From Granulicatella sp041433555 (GTDB lineage: Bacteria > Bacillota > Bacilli > Lactobacillales > Aerococcaceae): DNA of 64,000 bases. The notes beneath the pieces are model-generated. The model was not told the DNA's origin, ran no database searches, and saw only the letters and a program-made list of their open reading frames with translations. A program made the position numbers and the translations under genes. The stretch is from NCBI RefSeq assembly GCF_041433555.1, contig NZ_JAPWBR010000004.1, forward strand, positions 39,352 through 103,351. Reading direction: 5' to 3'. Positions within the stretch are counted from its first letter, which is position 1. Every line of letters starts with the position of its first letter. This document shows, piece by piece, positions 33,454 through 42,136 of this stretch.

Positions 33454-34374
33454 CTATTTCACATCTTCTGGATTTAATAAGTAAAATCCTGCTTCTAGGC
33501 CACGAACTTTTGGATGGTGTGCGCGCACTTGTAATTCAAGGCTAGCGCTCTTCTCAGGAGTCCATGTACCTGCTTCGATTTCATTACGAGCATTCACGAA
33601 TAATTTCGCAACTTCCACGAAATCTTGACCAGGAGCAAGAACTCCGTCTAATTTCCATTGTGGAATGCCCATTTCTGTTAGTTCTAACAAATATGGAGCA
33701 AGAGACACGTCGTTATTCGCGAAAATATGCGTTCCGTTAATGTCTTCGTAGATTGAATAGTGAGAATCTTCATCGGCAGGTTCTGATACGAATAAACCGC
33801 GACGTTTTTCAACAGATTCTTTTTTCTCAATATAGTTAAAGTAGTTATTTAACAGTGGGCGTTTTGAATGATGGATACAAGTTGCTCCGTACACTAAAAC
33901 TTCGATTGGAATTTCTACACCTGCTGCCAAAATTTTCATTTCTTCACGAGGAATTTCACGCGCAATCACCGCACCAACGGCACCACGTTTTCCCCAGAAG
34001 TTGATTTGACGACTACTTGTTACTAAAACCGCGGCATCATAACGATATGGAATTGAGTATTCAGGGTTCTTCATAATTTGAACCACACCTGGATCTCCTA
34101 CCGCGATGTTATCGACACCGATTTCTTTTAAAAATGTTAAATACTCAGGTACAAGCGCAATTCCTTCATTATGGAAAATCGCGTTTACAGCAACGCTTGC
34201 TTTCTTTCCATATTGGTGCGCCAATTCCGTTAATTCTTTTTGTTCCTCACGTGTAAACGACATAGGAAGGCGAAGTCCGAATTGGTCTTCTCCAAAATAG
34301 ATCGTGTCCACGCCCGCTTCAAGCAAGTCTTTTGCTTGTTGGATGGATTCAACTGTTGCAATCAGCTCTATCAT
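33454..34374 (-). CDS. trhP1: U32-family tRNA hydroxylation protein, small type
   Basis: A 306-residue U32 paralogue of TrhP1 (YrrN) type: N-terminal ATVESIQQAKDLLEAGVDTIYFGEDQFGLR, and IEVLVYGATCIHHSKRPLLNNY where the large paralogue has the four-cysteine signature, so the iron-sulfur ligands are reduced. Paired small and large U32 proteins act together in Firmicutes. A GGGGGCC-rich Shine-Dalgarno-like site is weakly visible. Confidence 0.86.
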   Translation of the reverse strand: MIELIATVESIQQAKDLLEAGVDTIYFGEDQFGLRLPMSFTREEQKELTELAHQYGKKASVAVNAIFHNEGIALVPEYLTFLKEIGVDNIAVGDPGVVQIMKNPEYSIPYRYDAAVLVTSSRQINFWGKRGAVGAVIAREIPREEMKILAAGVEIPIEVLVYGATCIHHSKRPLLNNYFNYIEKKESVEKRRGLFVSEPADEDSHYSIYEDINGTHIFANNDVSLAPYLLELTEMGIPQWKLDGVLAPGQDFVEVAKLFVNARNEIEAGTWTPEKSASLELQVRAHHPKVRGLEAGFYLLNPEDVK

Positions 34375-34463
34375 CCAAAGGCCCCCTTTGTTTCTATTAA
34401 ATTTATACTCATCTAGAGTATCATAAAATGGCTTATTTTTCTAATGTTGTATAGAAAAATGAA

Positions 34464-34496
34464 CAATCCACCCTGCCAAAAATGGCGGATGGATTG
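34464..34496 (-). terminator. Terminator of murQ-murP-mupG operon
   Basis: On the minus strand, CAATCCAtCCgCCA and TGGCAGGGTGGATTG pair around TTTT and are followed by TTCATTTTTC, just after the mupG stop. Confidence 0.75.
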
Positions 34497-34503
34497 CTGT
34501 TTG

Positions 34504-35535
34504 TTATTTGACTTCTAATTGAATGCCAAATCCTTCTGGTAAAGCCGTAAATACGGCAATCTCAGATGGAAGTAAGTGCCCGATGACATTTTGACGTGCG
34601 TCTTGTGGCAACTCAACTTTAGCGATTTCGATTTCGCCTTGGTAACGACCATACTGGCTATTTGCTTGATTGATTTCTCCAACAGTGCGGGTTGTTGTAG
34701 AAACCTCTCCGCCAAGTAAGGCCCAGCCGCGAGTACCGAGTATACGGTACACAAAATCACTAGCATCGATACGGTCACGAAGAACTTTACCTGTTAATTC
34801 CACGGATGCTTCTGCCTTTAGTGACACGAACCCTTCTAGGAATTCCTTCATGACTTTTTGAGTGGAGGCGTTAATAAATGTGTCTCCCACTAAAATCATA
34901 TCGGTATGCGCCTTAATGAGTTCGCAAATCGCCAATCGCGTATCCAATGTACGATGCGTTTCAACGGTTGGCAATCCTTCATGAAGTGGCCCTCTTAAAG
35001 GCTCATCTCCCGGAATAAATGCCAGTACTTTTACACCGAGCGCATGTAATTTTTGATTAATCGTCGTGAATTTTTCAAGCGAAATCCCTGAATACACTTT
35101 TGGATAATAATTATGACAAGCGATGATTCGACGAGCAAATCCGAGTCGTTCCAATAGTTTGTATTCGCGGTGCGTAAACGTTGAAGCATTCACGACCAGC
35201 GTAAACGCCTTGCCGCAACGTTCGATAAACGCTTCGTCCCCAAATTCGTCCAGACGTAAGTACGATAGCCCTGCTTTTTTCAGAGCTGCTATGTTTTCTT
35301 TGGTAAGATCTTTATGGGCGATGTCTGGAATTAAATCTACTTCATATGAGCGAGCAAGCTCCACAAGACGTGTCATATCCGAGATTTCAAGCGGATGTTC
35401 TGGTAATTGAAAAGAAGTAAAAGCCACGGTTTGACGCGCGGCTTTCATTTCTTCTAATACTTGTGTCACAACTTGTTCACCAAGATTGATATAGATGGAG
35501 CGCCCAAAAGAAATGTTTGCTCTATTTGTTTCCAT
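34504..35535 (-). CDS. mupG: 6-phospho-N-acetylmuramidase (MupG, DUF871)
   Basis: A 343-residue DUF871 protein: TIM-barrel with YEVDLIPDIAHKDL and YYPKVYSGISLEKF motifs and a C-terminal barrel domain. MupG cuts MurNAc-6P from MurNAc-6P-GlcNAc disaccharides taken up by MurP. It is the third gene after murQ and murP, which supports the role. The start is uncertain: ATG 35535 begins METNRANISFGRS and is nearest to the family N-terminus; ATG 35559 is also open. Both overlap the murP end, and neither has a strong ribosome binding site. Confidence 0.85.
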   Translation of the reverse strand: METNRANISFGRSIYINLGEQVVTQVLEEMKAARQTVAFTSFQLPEHPLEISDMTRLVELARSYEVDLIPDIAHKDLTKENIAALKKAGLSYLRLDEFGDEAFIERCGKAFTLVVNASTFTHREYKLLERLGFARRIIACHNYYPKVYSGISLEKFTTINQKLHALGVKVLAFIPGDEPLRGPLHEGLPTVETHRTLDTRLAICELIKAHTDMILVGDTFINASTQKVMKEFLEGFVSLKAEASVELTGKVLRDRIDASDFVYRILGTRGWALLGGEVSTTTRTVGEINQANSQYGRYQGEIEIAKVELPQDARQNVIGHLLPSEIAVFTALPEGFGIQLEVK

Positions 35536-36949
35536 ATACTTCGTTAATACGATCCTCATCTACACCGAAGAGCCATGTGATAACAAATCCACCGATGTAA
35601 GCTCCGACCATTGCAGTTAAGAAGAGTACTTGAGTTCCTGGTACCATAATTAAAGCACCAAATAACCCTGAAACTCCTTGAGATACAGTACCTAAGTGGA
35701 ATAGAACTGCTAACATACCACCAAAACCAGAACCTAAGCAGGCTGTTAAGAATGGTTTACCTAAAGGAAGTGTTACAGCGTACATCATTGGTTCCCCGAT
35801 ACCTAAGATACCCACAGGTAATGAATCTCTTGTTAATTGTTTTAATTTTTTGTTCTTAGTCTTCAAGTATAATGCTAAACCTGCACCCACTTGTCCACCA
35901 CCGGCCATCATTAAGATTGGTAATAGGTAGTTGATCCCTTGAGTTGGCCCTTCTGGATTGTTTAATAGAACGTGGATTGGAGTTAACGCTTGGTGTAAAC
36001 CAACAGATACGATTGGTAAGAATCCAGCGGCTAAGATGTATCCACCGAAGATTCCTAATTGTTCATATACGAAGTTTAATACTGTGTAAATACCTTGAGT
36101 TAACGCAGCACCAGCAGGTTGGATGATTAATACTGATAAGAATGCACCAATGATTAATGTTAATAATGGTGTTAAGAATGTCTTCAACATTGATGGGATT
36201 ACTTTATCAATAGCGCGTTCTAAGTAAGCCACGACAATCCCCATCATTAATGCAGCTAGTAAACCACCAGCACCTGGGTTGAAAGGTTTATCCGTAAATG
36301 GCATCAACACTTGACCAGCATCTGTTTTTAATAGAAGTGGCATTGTTGTAACACCAAGAGACATACTTCCTGCGATTGCCCCAAGAATAGGAGTTCCTTT
36401 GAACTCACGAGCAGCATTGTAACCTACATATAAAGGCAAGAAGGTGAATAGGCCCCAACCCATTGTACGGATTGCTTGGTACCACCATTCAAAGTTATAC
36501 GCATTTTGTGTAGATACGTTAATAACGTTTGAAATACCGTTAATTAAACCAGCAGCGATAATCCCTGGTAATAATGGTACGAAAATGTTAGCGATATGTT
36601 CCAAGAAGCGTTGAACTGGTCCATTATGTTTTGCTTTATTTTCTTTTTTATTTTCTTTTGCTAAATCAGCTGCGTCTACTTCGTCTACGCTACCTAATTC
36701 GATTCCTGTTAATTCAGAAAATTCGCGACCAACTTCAGTCACTTTACCAGGTCCTAAAACGATTTGAACCCCTTGTTCACGTTCTACAACCCCTAATACT
36801 GAATCTACATCTTTTAATCCAGCCACATCCACTTTAGATGTATCTGCTACTGTCAGACGTAAGCGAGTCATACATGTAGCGTTGCTGACTACATTTTCCT
36901 TCTGTCCGACTTTATTTAAAATTTCATTTGCTACTTTCTTTGCATCCAT
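35522..36949 (-). CDS. murP: PTS N-acetylmuramic acid transporter EIIBC
   Basis: A 475-residue PTS permease: EIIB domain (1-85, Cys in NATCMTRLRLTV) and EIIC domain (about 115-470, with GIGEPMMYAV). The B-C fusion without EIIA is typical of MurP, which uses the EIIA of another transporter. It imports MurNAc or MurNAc-GlcNAc with phosphorylation. The start has GGAGG upstream and follows murQ by 4 bases. Confidence 0.9.
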   Translation of the reverse strand: MDAKKVANEILNKVGQKENVVSNATCMTRLRLTVADTSKVDVAGLKDVDSVLGVVEREQGVQIVLGPGKVTEVGREFSELTGIELGSVDEVDAADLAKENKKENKAKHNGPVQRFLEHIANIFVPLLPGIIAAGLINGISNVINVSTQNAYNFEWWYQAIRTMGWGLFTFLPLYVGYNAAREFKGTPILGAIAGSMSLGVTTMPLLLKTDAGQVLMPFTDKPFNPGAGGLLAALMMGIVVAYLERAIDKVIPSMLKTFLTPLLTLIIGAFLSVLIIQPAGAALTQGIYTVLNFVYEQLGIFGGYILAAGFLPIVSVGLHQALTPIHVLLNNPEGPTQGINYLLPILMMAGGGQVGAGLALYLKTKNKKLKQLTRDSLPVGILGIGEPMMYAVTLPLGKPFLTACLGSGFGGMLAVLFHLGTVSQGVSGLFGALIMVPGTQVLFLTAMVGAYIGGFVITWLFGVDEDRINEVYGNK

Positions 36950-36953
36950 TTTA

Positions 36954-37859
36954 TTAAGCCTCCTTATTTTTCATTGCCTTGACAATATTCATCTGATTTG
37001 CCTGAAGCAGTTGTTCTGCTTCTTTTGCCGAAATATGATGTATTTGAGAGATAATAGCGACTTTTAAATCAAAATCATTTTCCTCAAGAACACGTCTTGC
37101 GTCTTCAGGAGAAAGATTTGTGATTTTAGAGAGAATATTGGTTGCTCGCTGTTTCAACTTTAGGTTCGTTGGTTGAACATCGACCATATATCCTTTGAAA
37201 ATTTTCCCCACTTGAATCATTGCAGTCGTTGTAATCATATTGAGAATGATTTTTTGAGCTGTACCTGCTTTCATTCGCGTAGATCCGGTAACCACTTCTG
37301 GACCAGTAATCGCTTCGATACCAACCGAAGCAATGTTAGAAATTAAAGCGTTTGGAGAATTAGAAATCGCACCTGTGAAACAGCCAACCTCATTGGCATA
37401 GGCAAGTCCTGCTGCGACATAAGGCGTCCGTCCACTCGCGCTAATTCCGATGACTACATCCTCTTTGACAAGATCCAAGTCTCTCAACTGTGCTTCGGCT
37501 AAGGTTTCATCGTCTTCGGCGCCTTCAATAGCGTTTCGAAGAGCATAATCTCCACCCGCAATGATTCCCACTACCATTTCCGGTGATACACCGAATGTTG
37601 GCGGGCATTCGCTTGCGTCCAGAACACCAAGTCGACCAGAAGTCCCCGCGCCCAGATAGATCAATCGGCCTCCTTTCTCGAATGCTTGTACAACACCTGC
37701 TGTCACTTTTTCAATTTCTGGAATGCACTGTTCAATCGCATCGGTAATTTTTCTGTTTTCGTCATTCATATAACGTAAAATCTCACCAATTGACTGTGTT
37801 TCAATATCCTTACTTCTGTCATTGACTTGCTCTGTCATCAATTTTGAAATGTCATCCAT
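36954..37859 (-). CDS. murQ: N-acetylmuramic acid 6-phosphate etherase
   Basis: Cleaves the lactyl ether of MurNAc-6P to GlcNAc-6P. The 301-residue protein has the SIS-domain motifs YLGAGTSGRLGVLDASE (about 60-75), GISASGRTPYV and TGSTRMKAGTAQK (catalytic Glu in DASECPPTFG). The ATG at 37859 has GGAGG 8 bases upstream; an upstream in-frame GTG sits on the ribosome binding site itself. It is the first gene of murQ-murP-mupG, divergent from murR. Confidence 0.95.
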   Translation of the reverse strand: MDDISKLMTEQVNDRSKDIETQSIGEILRYMNDENRKITDAIEQCIPEIEKVTAGVVQAFEKGGRLIYLGAGTSGRLGVLDASECPPTFGVSPEMVVGIIAGGDYALRNAIEGAEDDETLAEAQLRDLDLVKEDVVIGISASGRTPYVAAGLAYANEVGCFTGAISNSPNALISNIASVGIEAITGPEVVTGSTRMKAGTAQKIILNMITTTAMIQVGKIFKGYMVDVQPTNLKLKQRATNILSKITNLSPEDARRVLEENDFDLKVAIISQIHHISAKEAEQLLQANQMNIVKAMKNKEA

Positions 37860-37895
37860 TTTCTCCACCTCCTCTTAAAAATTCCACTAAAATTC

Positions 37896-37968
37896 ATAAT
37901 GAAATCGTTTTTCTTAAACTTATTATACAGCGTTGTAAATTTTATTTCAATACTGTATAATGAAATCG
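37896..37968. promoter_or_regulatory. Divergent murQ/murR promoters with repeated MurR-like sites
   Basis: murR promoter on plus: TTGTAA (37933-37938), 17 bases, TATAAT (37956-37961). murQ promoter on minus: TTGAAA, 17 bases, TATAAT (37922-37950). The two overlap face to face. The 12-mer ATAATGAAATCG occurs at 37896-37907 and again at 37957-37968, next to each start site, and is the best candidate for MurR binding. Confidence 0.72.
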
Positions 37969-38000
37969 GAAACAATATTTCTCAAAAAGGTAGGGATTCC

Positions 38001-38804
38001 ATGAAAAAGTTTTTAACAGCCACAGATAAAAAAATTGAAGAATTTATCGCCAAACACTCTGATGTCGTGCTTTCTTCGAGCATTCATGTATTAGCAGATG
38101 AAATTGGGGTTTCGTCTTCTTCTATTAGTAAATATATTAAAAAAATCGGGTTCCGTTCTTATTCTCGCTTCAAGGTGAATTTGGCGCAACAAAATTCACA
38201 ATCCATCGACGAACAAATCGACAAGGATGACTCAATTAAAACAATTCAATCAAAATTAATTAAGACGGTTACTCGTTCCTATGAAATGACCGTTGAACTC
38301 ATCGATGACGACACGCTAGATCATGTGATTGACTTACTCAAAAACGCAAATAAAATCTATACTTTTGGGGTTGGCGCTTCAGGACTAGTCTGCAGCGATA
38401 TTTACTTTAAACTCAGCCGTATCGGTAAAAATATCGTGTATCACACTGACTCACATATTCAACTGGCAAGCCTTAGCAACGCTACAGAAAATGACTTAGT
38501 GATTGGTGTTAGCTACTCTGCGAACACAAGAGAAGTTAATGCAGCCTTTGAAATTGCTAAACAACGCGGCATCCCAACCGTATCGATTACTGGACAAGGC
38601 AACGGCAATCTAGACGCTCTCAGCACCTATTGCCTTAAAGTTCCTCGCCATGAAAAATCGATTCGTTCCGCAGCCATTACAAGTCGTAACGACTCGCTCT
38701 TCTTAGTCGACTTACTCTACTTAGGTCTTCTTCAAAAAGACGAAAGCCGTGCTAACGACATTTTGGAAAGTAGTTATAAGTTGACGCATCAGTTGAGAAA
38801 ATAA
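38001..38804 (+). CDS. murR: RpiR-family regulator of MurNAc use
   Basis: A 267-residue RpiR-type protein: N-terminal HTH (FIAKHSDVVLSSSIHVLADEIGVSSSSISKYIKKIGF, residues 12-50) and C-terminal SIS domain (about 110-240, IYTFGVGASGLVCSDI). MurR senses MurNAc-6P and represses the MurNAc operon. The ATG at 38001 follows AAAGGTAGGGATTCC; an earlier in-frame start would begin inside the promoter region. It is divergent from murQ-murP-mupG. Confidence 0.88.
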   Translation: MKKFLTATDKKIEEFIAKHSDVVLSSSIHVLADEIGVSSSSISKYIKKIGFRSYSRFKVNLAQQNSQSIDEQIDKDDSIKTIQSKLIKTVTRSYEMTVELIDDDTLDHVIDLLKNANKIYTFGVGASGLVCSDIYFKLSRIGKNIVYHTDSHIQLASLSNATENDLVIGVSYSANTREVNAAFEIAKQRGIPTVSITGQGNGNLDALSTYCLKVPRHEKSIRSAAITSRNDSLFLVDLLYLGLLQKDESRANDILESSYKLTHQLRK

Positions 38805-38818
38805 AAACTTAACCACAA

Positions 38819-38855
38819 AAAACTCGAAGCAAATTTTGCTTCGAGTTTTATTTTT
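38819..38855. terminator. Bidirectional terminator between murR and a hydrolase gene
   Basis: AAACTCGAAGCAAA and TTTTGCTTCGAGTTT pair; T-rich tracts follow on both strands. It serves murR and the converging hydrolase genes. Confidence 0.85.
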
Positions 38856-39741
38856 TCATCATTTGTTTTACAAACTCCAACTGGTCTGCGTTGCACTCTT
38901 GCCCTACTTTATTTTTAAGATTCAAATGGAATACATGTCCTTGAGGTTTCTTTTTCTCTCCATATTCCTTAAAGACGACTTCCACACCCTTCTTCTCCAA
39001 CACTTCTTTCAGACGATACGAATGCTTTCGTAAGAAGTCTCCATTACTCGTTGTTAAATGGACCGGTGGGAATTCTGAAGTAATATATTGCGCTGGGCTC
39101 ATTTGCTTCACCGCTTCAACAGTTGGTTTTGCTCCAAGTAAATCCGTAAGAAACGGCGTCAATGCGCGTCCTTGTTTCTTCCATTCCACTTCCATATCAA
39201 ATACGCCACAGTTTAACAGCAAGCCTTTTGGAATAAATCTTTCATCTACTTTAATTCCAGGAAAACTTTTCGCATAAGCTTCGTTCAACTGAATAGCCGT
39301 ATACGCTGTCGCCAAATGCGCTCCTGCAGAATCTCCCACAAAGAACAGATTCGAGATATCCAAGCCGTATTCTTCTGCATGGTCTACAACCCACTCTACC
39401 ATAGCCCCGACATCTTCTAAAGGAGCTGGGAAAGTGTGCTTTGGTGCAAGTCGGTAGCTAGCATTCACTACCACAAATCCTTGAGAGGCTAAATACATAC
39501 AATACGGAGCGTATACCTTCTTATCTCCATATACCCAAGCACCACCGTGAATATTAAGCAACACTGGCAATTTGCCTTCCGTCTCTTTTGGACGATAGAG
39601 ATCCAGCAGATGCCACTTGTCGCAGGATCCGTAAGATACATTTTCAACAGCCTCGACATTGGTTGGTGGAACCCAACCCAAGTCTCGTTTTAAGTCCCCA
39701 ATCGTAAATAACGTACGGACAATATGACTCGTAAGTGACAT
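38848..39741 (-). CDS. Alpha/beta hydrolase (HSL-type esterase)
   Basis: A 297-residue esterase of the hormone-sensitive lipase group: oxyanion motif NIHGGAWVYGDK (about 68-80), nucleophile FVGDSAGAHLA (about 140-150), and late Asp/His (LTTSNGDFLR, QGHVFHLNL). The ATG at 39741 has AAAGGAGG upstream. It follows a second hydrolase by 26 bases; both may be one unit. The substrate is unknown. Confidence 0.84.
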   Translation of the reverse strand: MSLTSHIVRTLFTIGDLKRDLGWVPPTNVEAVENVSYGSCDKWHLLDLYRPKETEGKLPVLLNIHGGAWVYGDKKVYAPYCMYLASQGFVVVNASYRLAPKHTFPAPLEDVGAMVEWVVDHAEEYGLDISNLFFVGDSAGAHLATAYTAIQLNEAYAKSFPGIKVDERFIPKGLLLNCGVFDMEVEWKKQGRALTPFLTDLLGAKPTVEAVKQMSPAQYITSEFPPVHLTTSNGDFLRKHSYRLKEVLEKKGVEVVFKEYGEKKKPQGHVFHLNLKNKVGQECNADQLEFVKQMMKK

Positions 39742-39767
39742 TGCTAAACCTCCTTTCCTTTTTAATA

Positions 39768-40544
39768 CTATTCGGTTCCTTCTAAAAATGGTGTTACTAA
39801 TTCCATCCACTCCAAGGGAAGATAAGTGGATAAATATCCGTGATTATATCCCTTTGCTTCATACAGCGTGCAATTAGGATGCATTTGTTGAAATAGCTTT
39901 GCCGACTCCTTCACGCACTTCATTTCTTTTTCTCCATAAATATAGAGGGCCTCTGCTGAACTGTCGGAAATCGCTGGCTTCAATTGATAACTGGCCATAT
40001 AGGTGTTATAAATCGTTACTAATGTTTTCATCGGTAACCGTGGCATATCCTCCAAATAGTAGTTTTCTAATTCTTCCGGATAAGCCATCTTTGGATACAG
40101 CTTTCTCATGAGTTTTAATTGCATTTTACATGCAGCCTTACCGAACATCAACTTCCCAAAAACTTTTACAAAGGCGATGCTCATTTTCGCTAGTTTAGGT
40201 TGTGGAATACATAGACTTCCATCAATAATGGCTTTGTCAGCTATATGAGCATTTAACGAAAGTAGCTCCATGACGATTTGTCCTCCAAGAGAGACTCCAC
40301 CTAAAGCAAATACATGCCCATCGCATTGGTCTTTTATATACTCCAAAATCTCTTGTGCAGATTGCTCCGTGGATACATACTCCTTTTGGTACTCCTCACC
40401 ATGTCCATCTAAAACTGGTAAAATCACATGGTATTTATCTGAGAGAAGACGTGCTTGTCTCAAATAATTCCACCACGAATTCCCTCCACCATGAATCAAT
40501 AGGATATGAGGATTATGATTATCTCCAAATTCATGAAATCTCAT
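39768..40544 (-). CDS. Alpha/beta hydrolase
   Basis: A 258-residue soluble alpha/beta hydrolase: LLIHGGGNSWWNYLRQ near the start, nucleophile elbow ALGGVSLGGQI (Ser at about 101), probable Asp in the YGEKEMKC region, and His in GYNHGYLS. ATG 40544 has GGGAG 7 bases upstream. It lies upstream of the HSL-type esterase gene on the same strand. Confidence 0.82.
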   Translation of the reverse strand: MRFHEFGDNHNPHILLIHGGGNSWWNYLRQARLLSDKYHVILPVLDGHGEEYQKEYVSTEQSAQEILEYIKDQCDGHVFALGGVSLGGQIVMELLSLNAHIADKAIIDGSLCIPQPKLAKMSIAFVKVFGKLMFGKAACKMQLKLMRKLYPKMAYPEELENYYLEDMPRLPMKTLVTIYNTYMASYQLKPAISDSSAEALYIYGEKEMKCVKESAKLFQQMHPNCTLYEAKGYNHGYLSTYLPLEWMELVTPFLEGTE

Positions 40545-40587
40545 CAAAAAGCTCCCTTTCCACTACCAAATCTCTTTTATTCTACAC

Positions 40588-40618
40588 AAAAAAGGCCGGA
40601 CTGGATAGTCCGACCTTT
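40588..40618 (-). terminator. rplJL terminator
   Basis: On the minus strand, AAAGGTCGGACT and AGTCCGGCCTTT pair around ATCC and are followed by TTTTGTG. Confidence 0.9.
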
Positions 40619-40635
40619 CAAAGTGTCATTAAAAA

Positions 40636-41004
40636 TTATTTTAATGTTACTGAAGCTCCAACTTCTTCTAATTGAGCTTTTAATGCTTCAGCTTCTTCTT
40701 TAGCTACGCCTTCTTTTAATACGCCAGGAGCGCCATCAACTAATGCTTTAGCTTCTTTTAATCCTAATCCAGTTGCTTCACGAACAACTTTGATTACTTT
40801 AATTTTTTGGTCTCCAGCAGAAGTTAATTCTACAGTGAAGTCAGATTTTTCTTCTGCAGCTTCGCCAGCGCCACCAGCTACTACAGCTACAGGAGCTGCT
40901 GCTGTTACTCCAAATTCTTCTTCGATAGCTTTTACTAAGTCGTTTAATTCTAATACAGTTGCTTCTTTAATGTCAGCAATGATTTGTTCAATGTTTAATG
41001 CCAT
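40636..41004 (-). CDS. rplL: 50S ribosomal protein L7/L12
   Basis: A 122-residue stalk protein: N-terminal dimer domain (MALNIEQIIADIKEATVLELNDLVKAIEEEFG), Ala/Gly-rich hinge, C-terminal factor-binding domain (KSDFTVELTSAGDQKIKVIKVVREATGLGLKEAKALVD). It recruits elongation factors. It lies 72 bases after rplJ, the standard pair. Confidence 0.98.
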   Translation of the reverse strand: MALNIEQIIADIKEATVLELNDLVKAIEEEFGVTAAAPVAVVAGGAGEAAEEKSDFTVELTSAGDQKIKVIKVVREATGLGLKEAKALVDGAPGVLKEGVAKEEAEALKAQLEEVGASVTLK

Positions 41005-41076
41005 TTTTAATTTCCTCCATTTTTTGGTTATTTAATAAAATTTTGTTTGTGTTTTTAAGTTAGCTAGCTAGCTTTA

Positions 41077-41580
41077 TTAAGCTGCTGCGCCATCTTTTTG
41101 ATCTGCAACGGCTTTGATTGCCAATGCAGTGTTGCGAACTGGTGCTTGTAATACTGATAATAGCATTGAAAGTAACCCTTCGCGGCTTGGTAATTTTGCA
41201 AGAGCTTCGATTTCTTCTTTTGAAGAAACTTTACCCTCAACAACACCTGCTTTAATTTCTAAAGCTTCAACTTTTTTAGCAAAGTCAGCTAAGATTTTAG
41301 CAGGAGCTACTACATCTTCGTTACTGAAAGCTACAGCTGATGGTCCTTTGAAAATGTCATCCATTCCTTCTAAACCAGCTTCTTTAGCTGCACGTGATAA
41401 AATGCTGTTTTTAACAACTGCAAATTGTACACCTGCTTTACGTAATTCTGCACGTAGATTTGTTGCTTCTTCTACAGTAATTCCTAAATAGTCAACAACA
41501 ACAACTGATGATGCGTTTTTGAACTGTTCAGCAACTTCTGTAACTAGTTGCGCTTTTTTAGCAATGATTGCTTCACTCAT
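41077..41580 (-). CDS. rplJ: 50S ribosomal protein L10
   Basis: A 167-residue protein that anchors L7/L12 dimers on the ribosome stalk. N-terminus MSEAIIAKKAQLVTEVAEQFKNASSVVVVDYLG and the C-terminal helix for L7/L12 are typical. It is preceded by a conserved L10 leader and a consensus promoter. Confidence 0.97.
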   Translation of the reverse strand: MSEAIIAKKAQLVTEVAEQFKNASSVVVVDYLGITVEEATNLRAELRKAGVQFAVVKNSILSRAAKEAGLEGMDDIFKGPSAVAFSNEDVVAPAKILADFAKKVEALEIKAGVVEGKVSSKEEIEALAKLPSREGLLSMLLSVLQAPVRNTALAIKAVADQKDGAAA

Positions 41581-41596
41581 CTTCGTTTTTCACCTC

Positions 41597-41723
41597 CTGA
41601 AATTTAGGTAGGGCATAAAAAAAACTCTATACCCACAAAGACATAGAGAAATAAGATCAACTTGTTCTCCCTCGGTAGGATATTAAGGCTAGTGCCCCCT
41701 ACTGTCTTCGGTCGCATTCAACT
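41597..41723 (-). ncRNA. L10 leader (ribosomal protein autoregulatory RNA)
   Basis: The leader between promoter and rplJ shows the expected structured elements: a GGGGGCACTAGCC..GGTAGG region and a late CTCTATG..CATAGAG hairpin followed by TTTTTTT (41620-41650) that can act as a terminator. In Firmicutes this leader binds L10(L12)4 and represses rplJL. Confidence 0.75.
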
Positions 41724-41729
41724 TTTATT

Positions 41730-41758
41730 AGTTTACATGATTGACTTTCTTCTGTCAA
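41730..41758 (-). promoter_or_regulatory. rplJL promoter
   Basis: On the minus strand, TTGACA, 17 bases, TAAACT, giving a start near 41723 and a leader of about 140 bases. Confidence 0.75.
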
Positions 41759-41846
41759 GAAAGAACTCAATTCTATCTTAAAAATTCTAACGGTATCTCT
41801 TTTGCTATTTTTATGATAAAATATTGATAAGAAAGGAGCATGTACT

Positions 41847-42110
41847 ATGATTCATATTAGACCCGTATCCGATTTACGTAATAAGTTTCCTGAAATTGAA
41901 GAGATCGTTTTAAACGACAATGTTCCCGTATTTCTGACTAAAAATGGTCATGGCTCAATGGTCGTCCTCAGCGTAGAACAGTATACTACCCTCATGGAGT
42001 CTGTTGAGAGAGAGCTTGACGTTGCTGACAGAATTACCGAAACTGACGAGACACGTTATACACATTCCGAAGTGTTTGATCAAATCAGAGGAAAAATCAA
42101 TGGAAAATAG
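41847..42110 (+). CDS. Phd/YefM-family antitoxin, now without toxin
   Basis: An 87-residue antitoxin with the family N-terminus IRPVSDLRNKFPEIEEIV, VFLTKNGHGSMVVLSVEQY and a charged C-terminal tail that would wrap the toxin. The start follows AAAGGAG at 8 bases. A toxin gene should overlap its end; only the first dozen codons remain (next entry). As an orphan it may still bind DNA or neutralise a toxin made elsewhere. Confidence 0.85.
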   Translation: MIHIRPVSDLRNKFPEIEEIVLNDNVPVFLTKNGHGSMVVLSVEQYTTLMESVERELDVADRITETDETRYTHSEVFDQIRGKINGK

Positions 42111-42136
42111 TGAGTATCAACTATCTTCCGATAACA
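42100..42136 (+). pseudogene. Remnant of the partner RelE/ParE-type toxin gene
   Basis: An ATG overlaps the antitoxin stop, as usual for these modules, and encodes MENSEYQLSSDN, like the first strand of RelE/ParE toxins. Beyond about 42135 the frame reads the antisense of the next gene and has no toxin character. I read it as a deletion that removed the toxin and brought the DUF1310 gene close. Confidence 0.5.
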
